Below, piece after piece: positions 22,045 to 32,845 of a stretch of 64,000 nucleotides of DNA. A program made the translations under genes and the position numbers. Source of the DNA: Nageia nagi (taxonomy: Eukaryota > Pinophyta); NCBI GenBank assembly GCA_050084985.1, contig JBITNC010000001.1, positions 102,858,001-102,922,000 of the forward strand, read 5' to 3'. The notes beneath the pieces are model-generated. The model was not told the DNA's origin. It saw only the letters and a list, made by a program, of their open reading frames with translations, and searched no databases. Numbering within the stretch: the first letter of the stretch is position 1; each line of letters opens with the position of its first letter.

Positions 22045-23280
22045 TAATATAACAACATTCCATAATTAGTATATGAAAGAATATCAAATTTAAATCTAAA
22101 AATATATATTAAAAAAAAAACTTAAAATATAATTAAAATAATAATATCACTATTTTAAATTTGTAAAATCTTAATAAATCCATATTTATATACCATCTAT
22201 CAATTTAATTAAAAAAAAAAAACTCCAAATTGATATAGAAATAATATTTTTATCATTTAAATCAAAATCTTAAAAATTTTAAATATACGTAATGACCAAG
22301 CATGAAGTGTCCCACTTCCCAAGAGGTCCATGTTACCATTGATTAAGGTCACTTACATCAAAACAAAATCAAATTAATTATATAATAAATTAAAAAATAT
22401 TTCAAACAAATTAGAAAAAATAAATAAAAAAAAAACACACCTCAAAGAAAAGTACCGCATAGTGAAATAAACATAAATCAATATAATAGATCCCTTCAAC
22501 AAAATTGGAGGTAAAGAAAAAATTTGAGCCGGTGCGTAGAAGAGTAGCATATCTTAAATCAACAAAGAATATAACAATATTCCATAATGAGTATATAAAA
22601 TAATATCATATTTAAATCTAAAAAATATATTAAAATATATATTTTAAAAAAACTTAAATATAATTAGAATAATAATATCATTATTTTAAATTTGTAAAAT
22701 CTTAACAAATTTATATTTATATACCATCTATTAATTTAATAAAAAAAAAAATCAAGTTGATATAGAAATAATATGTCTATTATTTAAATCAAAATATTAA
22801 TTCAACATGTGTTGGAGAGTTGGAGAGAGGGTAGTTGAAAACTCTAAAAGTGGATAACGAGAGGCTTAAGGTTCAACTCTCCCTCATATGCATATGGATA
22901 TGTAACATATGATAGGTGTCAATTGAATATGTAACATATGACAAGTGTCAATTCCATGCAAAATCTTGTAACAAATCAAAATCTAAAATTTTAGATATAC
23001 ATGAAGTGTCCTATTTCCCAAATTTATCCCGTAAATCCATGATGTTATTGATTAAAGTCACTTACATCATTGAATTAATTATATAATAGATTAAAAAATT
23101 ATTTCAAACAAGTATTTAAAAAACAAAAAATTAAGAAAAAACACCACACCTCATGGATGAAATAGGAAAGAAAAATACCAAACAGTTAAATAAACATAAA
23201 TCAATATAATACATCTCTCCAACAAAATTTGGAGGTAAAAGAAAAATTTTAGAGTCGGTGTGTAGAAGTGTTCCAAATTC
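22045..23280. repeat. Tandem duplication of a ~520-bp AT-rich block upstream of the cyclin gene
   Basis: Copy 1 is about 22045-22560, copy 2 about 22570-23280. Both run from AACA(A/-)TATTCCATAAT through TATATACCATCTAT, GAAGTGTCC, AAACATAAATCAATATAAT to GGTGYGTAGAAG. Copy 2 carries an additional 177-bp insertion. Confidence 0.85.
22796..22972. mobile_element. 177-bp insertion with 10-bp flanking duplication
   Basis: Copy 1 reads AAATCAAAAT continuously; in copy 2 that string occurs on both sides of the insert (22786-22795 and 22973-22982). The insert contains two tandem ~28-bp units around ATATGTAACATATGA. No terminal inverted repeats are visible. A 10-bp TSD could suggest a Mutator-like non-autonomous DNA element. 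Confidence 0.6.
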
Positions 23281-23528
23281 GTTTTTAGGAGATCTCAACT
23301 AAATTTCCAACTTTCCATAACATATATATAGATTTTCAAAGAGTATAACCAATGCTATCAAGAAACCAAATACTCACCTCATCCAAGAGAGATTTCCGCA
23401 TTCAAGAGAGATTTTCTTGAAGGCCAAGTGCTCAATCCATCCATGATAGTTTTTGGCAGCTTTAGCTGGTTGGAGAGGAGCAGTTTATTTGGTTGTTTTA
23501 CATTGTAGTATTCCAAGTAAAAAGTTTG

Positions 23529-23539
23529 TAGCCGTTGAC
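23529..23539 (-). promoter_or_regulatory. MSA-like (MYB3R-binding) core 1
   Basis: Minus strand GTCAACGGCTA contains the AACGG core of the mitosis-specific activator element, with two mismatches at its 5' end. It lies ~330 bp before the cyclin ATG. Confidence 0.6.
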
Positions 23540-23553
23540 ATTGGGTATTAAGG

Positions 23554-23564
23554 TAGCCGTTAGA
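23554..23564 (-). promoter_or_regulatory. MSA element 2, exact consensus
   Basis: Minus strand TCTAACGGCTA fits the consensus YCYAACGGYYA at every base. MSA elements, bound by MYB3R factors, drive G2/M transcription of plant B-type cyclins. It is 25 bp from core 1, typical of paired sites. Confidence 0.75.
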
Positions 23565-23613
23565 AATTATCTTTATCGGCATGGATTTTATATGCTTCTA
23601 GGCATATCATTTT

Positions 23614-23619
23614 TATAAG
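23614..23619 (+). promoter_or_regulatory. Possible TATA box of the cyclin gene
   Basis: TATAAG lies downstream of both MSA motifs and ~255 bp before the ATG. Weak: the region is AT-rich; another TATATATA lies at 23323-23330. Confidence 0.3.
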
Positions 23620-23870
23620 CTTTTCCATTGTCTGCAACTTTTATTCTATGTTGGAGAGCTTGGAGGGGATTGCAGGATAAGTTTCTTCACATTATTTTAG
23701 CTAAATTCTCAGGTCCTTTGAATCTTCACCATCATCCTAAGGTGGGATCTAATTAATGAGTTTTGGTGTTTCTTCTATTGTTGAGCTTTTATTGTTCATT
23801 GGCAATTTCATTACCACAGATTTAACAATGAATATCAATCTGTCCAGGGCAGAGTAATGCTTGTATCACC

Positions 23871-26304
23871 ATGACAGGGAAGAACACTAATCGAAGAGCT
23901 TTGGAAGACATTGGAAACATTGTTGATGTTCTCTCTACCAAATGCACACTAACTAGAGGAATGGTGACAGCACCTGAGTATGTTCTAGCACAGCTTTATT
24001 ATTTTCTCATTTTCTATTTTATGGGCTCACGTTATACAGATTCTACACACTTCAGAAAGAATGTTGATGTCTCTAATTGAATTAGTAGCTTAACACCTTG
24101 ATTTTCTAGGATTCGTAAAGTGATATGTTGAATCTGATCTGAGTTCATAAACTGATACATTAATTGCAGGAAGTCTACAGCTAGTGTGGCCAGTAGTCAG
24201 CTCTTGACACAGGTTACAACAATTTTTTTACTCGTACCAAAGTAAACATTGTCTGATTTGTTTGTCCATTGAAAACACTTTATGAACCATTTTCTTGCCC
24301 AAGGTAGATTTTTCTTTACCCATGACCTGGTTTTTTTTGTTCCCATTATGACAACTATATAGACCCTACATAGGATCTTTCTTCACCTTGGAATATGGTT
24401 TATTGTTAAAGACACTAGTACCATTTTGGTTATTGCATGTTCTAACACAAAAATAGAATGAGAAAATCAGGTGTATCTGTACGATGTGTATAATTCAGGT
24501 TCCTGAGAATGTTAACAAGCATATGAAGTTAGGAACCAGACAGAAAATAGCAGTGCCATCTATAAGAGAGGAAAACCACATACAGCAGGATTTGTATCAA
24601 TCTTCTGTGCTTCGGGGAGAAAGTAAATCTGAGATGGCAGATTTGATAGAGCAGGATGAGGTCTGTAACTTGTTGAATCTGTCTTTTTATTTTTCTAGCT
24701 TATAGCTTCTTTCAAGATATATTTATCACGATTCTTTAATTCGGGTAAAATGGGGTTTATATCTGATCAACATGATGCACTTGAGTTATATGAGGATTCC
24801 ATAAGTTCTAGGATTGAAGAAGATAATAAGAAAATATATTTGATTGGCAGAATGATGAATCTCGTGACATGGACATAGAGGTTGGAGGCCCAGTGCCTAA
24901 CATTGATGAGGCAGACAAGTGCAATCAATTAGCTGTAGTGGACTATGTGCAGGATATATATGGCTTCTATCGTGAAAGAGAGGTTATTTCTGCTCATTTC
25001 TATACTTCGAACGGTATATCTGCATAGGTGCACTGCAGCATAGGCTTAATTCTACTTTCAGCCAAAAGCCTTCTTTATAGTTTATAATGTCACTTTGGCA
25101 AGGAGGCAACAAATATATTAAATACAATTCTAGTGGACTAATGAAAGAACTATTGTTTGTTAAATAAATAAGTATGCATAAGTTATAACAACATGTCTCT
25201 TAACATCTGATCACAGGTCCTAAGCTGTGTCTCTTCAGACTACATGTCTTATCAGCCAGACATAACCGAGAGGATGAGAGCTATTTTGGTAGACTGGATC
25301 GTTGAGGTATCTCTTTTGTAGTTCTCTGCATAATTATTTGTATTTTGATCGGAGAAGCTGGTGTTCCCGTTTCGGGTGCAAATCTCATCTATCCCTTTTA
25401 CTGTGCAGGTCCACCATAAATTTAAGCTAATGCATGAAACTCTATTCCTGACAATCAACATCGTTGATAGATATCTTTTTAGCCAAGTAGTACTAAGAAA
25501 GTCACTGCAGCTTGTTGCAATTGCTTCCATGCTTTTGGCATCCAAATACGAGGAGATTTTTGTTCCCATTCTTGAAGATTTTGTCTACATTTCTGACAGT
25601 TCTTACACCAAAGTTGAAATTCTGGAAATGGTATGCAGATTTTTCATTCATGTTATTCAAATGATCCATTCGCTCTGTTTGGTTAATTGGTCTTAAGAAT
25701 GTATTCGGTGCTGCAGGAGAAATCACTGCTCAAACATTTAAAATTTGAAATTAGTCTTCCAACTCCTTATGTATTCATGAAGAGATTTATCAAGGCTGCC
25801 GGATCAAACAAGGATGTAAGTTTCATATACCTTTTAAGGTCATATTAATCTTTTGTTGTGATATGGGATTGGACTAATTAAGATCTTTGTGTTTTTAGTT
25901 GGAAATGGTGTCCTTCTTTCTCGTAGAGTTAAGCCTAGTGGAGTATGTGATGTTGGAATATCCCCCATCAATGCTAGCAGCTGCAGCAGTATACACTGGT
26001 CAGTGCACAATTGCAAGGGCTCCATCTTGGAGCAGGATAATGGAGTTCCACACTAGCTATACTGAAGATCAACTCATGTGAGATACAATATTCTTTGCTT
26101 GTTCTCTCTATGTTTTCAGCTGAGTTTCTTGCTCCTGTTGTTTGAAACATCATCTTGTTATGCAGAAGATGTGCCAAGTTGATGGTCGGATTCCATCAGA
26201 ATGCACACAAAGGAAACTTAACTGCTGTTCACAGGAAGTATTCCATTCCCGAGTTTAGCCATGTAGCAGAGATGGAACCCGCCCTTTTTATTGGAGAGAA
26301 GTAG
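23871..26304 (+). CDS. CYCB2: G2/mitotic-specific cyclin B (B2-like)
   Basis: Activating subunit of the mitotic CDK; nuclear, promotes G2/M entry and is destroyed at anaphase. Coding exons: 23871-23977, 24170-24212, 24499-24660, 24851-24982, 25217-25306, 25409-25630, 25717-25815, 25899-26077, 26166-26304. All introns are GT-AG and phases agree, giving 1173 nt, 390 aa, no internal stop. The destruction box RRALEDIGN is at residues 8-16. The cyclin N domain reads [31 protein letters not shown] and ASKYEEI, keeping the CDK-contacting Lys and Glu. The C domain reads [24 protein letters not shown] and [22 protein letters not shown] favours the B2 over the B1 class. It is shorter than the ~430 aa usual for B2, mostly in the N-terminal tail. 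The ATG is the only one before the D-box in frame. MSA motifs upstream predict G2/M expression. Confidence 0.93.
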
Positions 26305-26494
26305 ATATAGCACAGTCCTACCCTCTTTCAAAGAAGATTGATCCATAGATGCAAGGCCTCTGAAATTTTTATGATTCAGAGAGGGGAACTTCTACCTGAG
26401 TGGTCTTGAGATGGGTCAGTGATACGCTGACTTTAGTATTAGAACGTGTATGGAAGGTTATTAAGAATGTTCATTGTGGAACATGAGGAGGAAA

Positions 26495-26500
26495 AATAAA
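26495..26500 (+). terminator. Candidate polyadenylation signal of the cyclin gene
   Basis: AATAAA 190 bp after the stop codon, followed by AT-rich sequence. Motif only. Confidence 0.45.
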
Positions 26501-29500
26501 TTAATTTAATTAAAAAAATATTTGATTCTTTGCACTATTAATACATTTTCATATAAACCTCCTTGATTAGATGGATAAATTTACATTGCAATAAACATAG
26601 GTTTCAATTATTATTAAAGAAATTATGTTATATAGTCTTTGAAGGGTGCATTTAGTTATGAGGAATAAGTATATATTATATTACATAACTTGTAAATTAT
26701 TTTAATCATTCTGAAATAAAATATAGATAATTGATAATGTATTTGTGAATTGAAATAGTAAATTCATACTAAAGAGATTCATAATGAGTATGATGATATA
26801 TTTAAATATACTTAGTTATAATAGGAGTATTTTTAAGTCATAATTTATGTATAATTGAAATGTTGGATTACTTATTATTGGAACATTATAGTTTTAGATT
26901 TTAAACATTGGAATTTTTTAAATTTGATTTCAATGTTTTGAGTTTATTATTTACAATTTCATCATTCAATAAGATAAATTAAAAGAAAAGAAAACAAAAT
27001 GTGTAATTTTTTGTTGGATATGAAAAAGGTAGAATATTTCAACCAAATAAGCCCTTTAAGTGATATTATCATAAACAATGAAAATATCATTAAAAATGTA
27101 GATGTAATATATAAATAAGTGATGTTTTATGATATGATGACCTAATAACATGTCAATGATATGATACAAGAGACTAGACTTCCTTTATAAGTTGATTATT
27201 AATAATTCAATCTAGAGGATGAGAAACTTTAGTTATAAATGACTAAATATATTATTCTATATAATTTTAAACTAATATAGATTAAATTTTAGATTTTCCT
27301 TAGCTTTATGTATTTGAAATTATATATGATCCATCTAATGATAATGCAAAATAGCTTAAATAAATGTAAGTTAAAAAGTGCTTAAGATGATTAACATTCA
27401 ATATTAACATATTTTACATTTGGAATGGTAACAACCATTAATGTAAATCTCAGTCTAAAACTAGACTTCCTTAATAAGTTGATTATTAATAATTCAATCT
27501 AGAGGATGAGAAACTTTAGTTATAAATGACTAAATATATTATTCTATATAAATTTAAACTAATACAAATTAAATTTTAGATTTTTCTTAGCTTTATGTAT
27601 TTGAAATTATATATGATCCATATAATGATAATGCAAAATAGCTTAAAGAAATGTAAGTTAAAAAGTACTTAAGATTAGTAACATTCAATATTATCATATT
27701 TTACATTTGGAATGGAAAAATCCCTTAATGTAAATTTAGTCTAAAAACATGAGAGACTAGACTTCCGTGATAAGTTGATTATTAATAATTCAATCTAGAG
27801 GATGAGAAACTTTAGTTATAAATGACTAAATATATTATTCTATATAATTTTAAACTAATATAGATTAAATTTAGATTTTCCTTGGCTTTATGTATTTTAA
27901 ATTATATATGATCCATCTAATGATAATGCAAAATAGCATAAATAAATGTAAGTTAAAAAGTGCTTAAGATTATTAACATTCAATAATAACATATTTTACA
28001 TTTGGAATGGAAACAACCCTTATTGTATATCTAAGTCTAAAAACATGAGAAATGAATGATGTATTTTAATATCCTTTAAATAGGTAATGATTTGTAGGAT
28101 CTATAAAAAAAATTCCAAATATAAGTATATATATTATTTATATATTTGAATAATTATATCTAACAAAATTAAAATTCATAACAAAATCACTAAACTTATT
28201 TTGGATTATCTTGATTTAATAATTTATATATCATATTCTAATTACAAATATCCTTATCGATTTGTCTAATCTCTTTGTAAAGATAAGGAGAAAATGAGTC
28301 TCATCTTCTATGGAATTCAAGCTATAAAACTTACAAATTATTTTATCCCATGATGTTTTATGTATTATCCATCTACATGTTTCACTATGTTATTGTGTAT
28401 CAAAAGTCAAGCCACTTATCATAGTCTTTTCACCAGCCTCTTTTAAGATGTTAGGGGTAGGATAACTTTGATGGGTAATTATATTAAGAAATTTATCATA
28501 TTCTAAATTTATTAATTTATAATTATATAATATATATCATTTTAAAGCTTCACTTTCAATACAAAGTAGACTAGAGTCCATGAGAAGGATAAGGTATCGT
28601 GTGCTATAAATATAAGTAATGTATAGAAGTTAGGTATCAATGCATAGTATATGATTATAAAAAAATATTTTCTTTAGAATTTTTAGGTTTACTTGATTAT
28701 GAATTTGTATGATTTTCTTTAGAAGCTATGTACACTAGTTAGCCATAAATACATAGTATATGATTATAAAAAAAAATACCTTCAAAACACAAGGATAAAT
28801 TGTAAGACAAAATAATAAAATGATCCGTGGTAAAAGTTGGTTAATTAACATAATTAAGTATGAAAATGAAAACGATAAAGGTAATACATAATGAATAAAT
28901 AACATAATTGAAATGTAAGTGAAACCTGTAGACATGCATAAAGAATATATGTTACTAACCTATTGGTTAGCTAACCTATAATTAAGGTATAGTTAGCAAA
29001 ATACTATTACAATTTTGGAAAATATTATAATGGTCTTTGATAATGAGTTTTCCACCTTGTAGATCTTCTATTTTTTTGTAATCTCCATGATAATCTATAC
29101 AAATTTAATATTAGTATTTGACAAGTGAAATTGCTTGGATGAATATCAAACCTTACTAAGTCAAGAATAACATTGAAAGTAAATTAGATAGAATATGTTA
29201 TCATGTAGTAAATCATTATAATATCAAAATTCAAAAAATAAAAATTAAGTAGAATTTTAAAGATCATTATCTAAATGGATAGAAATGAAATGTTGAATTC
29301 CTTCAAATATTCATTCATATCTTTGTTATTTAAGTAGAAAATAAAAGTTATAATGTTTTTGAAGATAGAATTTTTCATGGATATGGACCTATGTTTGGGT
29401 TTATAATATAACACTAAAGAGTTATGTTTGGTTAATTTTATATAATAATATATGGTTCTTGAAACATAGAGGGAAAATTCTATAAGTTTGTATGATGATA

Positions 29501-29604
29501 GAATAAATGAATATAAATATCATGGGTAAAGAGGAAAATTAGTAAATAAATAACTAGTATTACTAATTTAAGTATCTAAAAGTATATCAATCCTAATATC
29601 CTCC
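26501..29604. other. AT-rich spacer, no gene recognised
   Basis: Very AT-rich, with stops in all frames. Apart from the triple repeat at 27174-28050, and a short duplicated string CATAGTATATGATTATAAAA near 28645 and 28752, I see nothing. It separates the cyclin gene from the next retrotransposon. Confidence 0.5.
27174..28050. repeat. Three tandem copies of a ~290-bp unit
   Basis: Each unit begins CTAGACTTCC at 27174, 27461 and 27757. Each holds TAATAATTCAATCTAGAGGA, AACTTTAGTTATAAATGACT, GATAATGCAAAATAGC and TTTTACATTTGGAATGG. Copies are very similar, so the amplification is younger than the surrounding retrotransposons. No coding potential. Confidence 0.9.
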
Positions 29605-30100
29605 TGAAGGAACTAACACTAACAATATAATTTTTAAACAACCAAGATCTCTTGAAAGCTCACAAACACATCTAAATAACTCATAAAGCAATCTCACAAC
29701 ATAACACAAGATGTAAGTGGTTCCTCCAACTAGGAGTACATCCACTAACTAGATCTCACTTCATTCACAAATAAGAAATCTTACAATTCTTTTAATCTCA
29801 TATTTTAATCACTATCCTATAGCATAAATTTACTCCTCAAATTGGTATGTAATAACAAAGAGGGAGCCTTCTATTTATAGGTCAAAATCCTTCTTTGGAT
29901 CACCCTTTTACCCAATGTACAAAAGAATGACATGCACTCCCTTTTACCCAAGGGGCATGCTCATGACATGGAGTAAAGGATAAGTTACATTATCATATTA
30001 ACTTAAATACTTAAGGTATCTAATGATACCCTTAAGTATTAGTGAATTTACAAAGAAGATTAATACAAACTTTTACAATAATGCATTATACATTTCAACA
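29605..30100 (-). repeat. Left (3') LTR of the split copia element
   Basis: 496 bp, same length as its partner. On the minus strand it is preceded by the polypurine tract AAGGGGAG (30101-30108). Confidence 0.92.
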
Positions 30101-30879
30101 CTCCCCTTAATGCAATATTGGGATAGATTGAATAAGACAGAAGAAGAAGAGAAAGTAAGAGAGTTCTTCTCCAAATAGATACAATTAGATATGAGAACTT
30201 TTTACATATTTATAAAGTAAGTAAGATCTAGTTTGAGACTCATTATTTTGCTAAATATAATCATTAACCATAATCAGTTTCAATGTACATGAAGTAGTCA
30301 TCCAACTAGAAATCATGGAAAGTCTCCAAGAGCTGCATACCCAAAGTAACTTATAATCTCAAAGTGACCTGTAGGTCATAAGTAGCTCAATTAACAAGAT
30401 TAGTTAGATGTAACATATTCATATCAACAAGAATAGATGAATCACATAAATGCCATCATACATTGATCAATGGTGCACTATAAGTCATCAAGAAGATGCC
30501 AAGTAAAAACTCATAATCATCTGTTGTATATAAAACATGTGTTGATTATCATTACAAAATAGAGCATGCACATACAACTTTCTCACATATGGATAAGTAA
30601 ACATTTCCAAAAAATACATAAAAGTTTCTCACACATGTATAACTAAACGATGCTAGATTGGCCAATCTTTTTGCTCTAAAAATTTGTACAACAAGTTCCT
30701 CACGTAGAGCAAACTTACCATGAAGGTGTATAATAAAATCAACACTATACAACATAAAATCTTCCTAGGGGTGAAGTTGTTATCATAAACATGAATTCAA
30801 CACAAGAATTCAAACTTCACTCCCCCTTGAGGGCAACTTGACCAACCTGATAGCATCCTTAAGCTTACAAAACTAAGCT

Positions 30880-31620
30880 TATAGGAGGGGCTTGGTGAAA
30901 AAATCAATAAATTTAAAGGTGGATAAACAATACTTCAGGTGTATGATGCCATCAAAAACTTTCTCTCTGATAAAATGTGCCTAGATTTTGATATGTTTAT
31001 TCTCTGATAGAACATAGGATTCTTAACTAAAGAGATTATCAATTGATTATCTAAAGAAATCAAAGATGAGACACCTTGCTCATACCCAATTTCTTTTAGA
31101 AGATGCCTTAGCCAAATAGCTTCATGGGCTACAAGAGACATGACATAGAATTTGGCTTCTATGGTGAAAAAAAAATAGTAGGCTACTTCTTAGAAGCCCA
31201 AGAGATAGCACCTAAACCAATGCTAAACATATACGTAAATGTTGATTTACTATCATCTTTATCTCCTCCATAGTCAAAATTTGAGAATCCAAAGAGAAAA
31301 AATGAGGGCAACTTAGAATATTTGAGAGCAAGATCCTTATTCCTTGTAGAATACCTCAATATTTGCTTAACAATGTTGAGGTACTCAACATATGATTTCT
31401 ACATGAATTATGCCATCAGATTCACTATAAAGCCAATATCTAGCTTGGAAATAGTCAAATACAAAAGACTACCAATTAATTGACTATAAGCTGTAGCATC
31501 AACCAACTGAGAGTTGGAGCTCAGAGAAATAGTGATTCTAAAAAAGATTGGATTTGCAACATATCTACACTCTTCCATTCCAAACTTATGCAAGATGTCT
31601 GATACATACTTAAATTAACT
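30880..31620 (-). pseudogene. Copia RNase H relic
   Basis: 30935-31141 reads MSLVAHEAIWLRHLLKEIGY and SLDNQLIISLVKNPMFYQR, then HIL, matching the copia RNase H C-terminus (AxxEAIWLRxLLxExG, DNQSAIxLxxNPxxHxRTKHI). 31408-31593 reads MHKFGMEECRYVANP and DATAYSQLIGSLLYLTISK, the RT-RNase H connection. Adjacent blocks are in other frames. Inactive. Confidence 0.88.
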
Positions 31621-32420
31621 AAGATAAGTACAATCCATGTATTGATACACTTGAATTCTAAGCTAGTAATGCAAGAGACCAAGATCAGTCATTTCAAATG
31701 TTGCCTTGAGTTTGGATATGTACTCTTGAATGATTTTATCATTATTTCTAGTAATCAAGAGATCATCCACATAAAGGAGAATCAAAACCACATCTTTTTC
31801 TTGATTGAGCACATATAGATCAGAGTCAAAAAACACTTGAAAAATCTAATGTTTATAAAATACCCTAAAATCTTCTTGTACTAGGCTGTAGGTGCTTGCT
31901 TAAGTGCATACAATGACTTCTTTAGCTTACACATAAAAGACTTTTTACCTTCTATAATAAACCCTTTTGATTGATTCATGAATATTTCCACATCTAAGTC
32001 ACCATTGAGAAATGCACTCTTGACATCAAGTTGAAAAACTTTCCATACTTGAGCTATAGAAAGACCAAGGATAATTATGATAGTGGGCATATTTTTCATA
32101 GGAGCAAAGTTTTCTTCATAATCTACATTATATTTCTAAGCAAAACCTTTAGGTACTAACCTTGCCTTGTATTTCTCAATGTTCCCAACTAAATTGAACT
32201 TGACCTTGTAGATCCACTTATTAATGATCACATTCTTCTCATTAGAATAAGGAACTAAATCCCAAGTTTTATTTTTCATAAGTGCCTCGTACTCCATTTT
32301 TATGGCTTCCATCCAGCACTCGTGCTTTGAAACTTCTTTAAAAGATGAGAGCTCATGCTTGTTATCATTCTTGGAAAATAAGGATTTGTTCAAGGTCATA
32401 CTCCTTGTTACCCTTTATGT
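31620..32420 (-). pseudogene. Copia reverse transcriptase relic
   Basis: 32136-32399 holds ECWMEAIKMEYEALMKNKTW and INKWIYKVKFNLVGNIEKYK then ARLVPKGFA, the RT entry. 31881-32099 holds VFQLDVKSAFLNGDLDVEIF, with the first catalytic Asp, then CKLKKSLYALKQAP. The catalytic YVDD lies at about 31755-31790 (ILLYVDDLLITRN), followed by KLKATFEMTDLG. Frameshifts and stops separate the pieces. Confidence 0.9.
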
Positions 32421-32579
32421 TGGAGAGTTTTGTTCTTGAGGTTACTTACCTATATTAATATCCAACCAGCTAGGAGCAACTAATGAATCATCTGGATCAT
32501 CAACATCCTCATTAGAAGTAGATTCTTTAGGAACTTCATTGAACTTTACATAATTTGAAACAAATATGGCTTTGAAGGA

Positions 32580-32840
32580 TGGAAAGTAGATCCTGTAGCC
32601 TCTATGCTAACTATCATAACCTATAAAGATGCATTTTTTAGCTCTTTTGTCTAACTTTTTCCTTTTCTTAAAAATAATGTAGGAGAATGCTTCACAACTA
32701 AACACCCTAAGGTGAGAAATGTTAGGTTTTGTTTCTGACCATACCTCAAAAGGAGTTTTACCTTGAACGACTTTTGTGGGACACCTATTCAAGGTGTAAA
32801 TAGTAGTGCTCATAGCTTCACCCCACAAGAAACTAGGATG
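32580..32840 (-). pseudogene. Copia integrase relic, C-terminal part (left of the Tat insertion)
   Basis: Reads NHPSFLWGEAMSTTIYTLNR, CPTKVVQGKTPFEVW, ISHLRVFSCEAFSY and AKKCIFIGYDS, the copia integrase core end and tail. The ATTAC just beyond (32841-32845) is the Tat TSD; the integrase sequence resumes at 45600. The first ~20 residues of the frame ending at 32891 belong to the Tat LTR. Confidence 0.88.
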
Positions 32841-32845
32841 ATTAC

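Noticed and set aside
23978-24080. Reading the cyclin first exon on to the stop at 24080
   Set aside because: That extension lacks cyclin similarity and runs through a good donor (GA|GTATGT); splicing at 23977 restores phase with exon 2.
25252-25726. Minus-strand frames within the cyclin gene
   Set aside because: Antisense of cyclin exons 5 and 6; the sense strand gives a full cyclin with consistent splice sites.
27174-28050. CRISPR-like array
   Set aside because: Units are ~290 bp with no short repeat-spacer pattern, and the DNA is plant nuclear.
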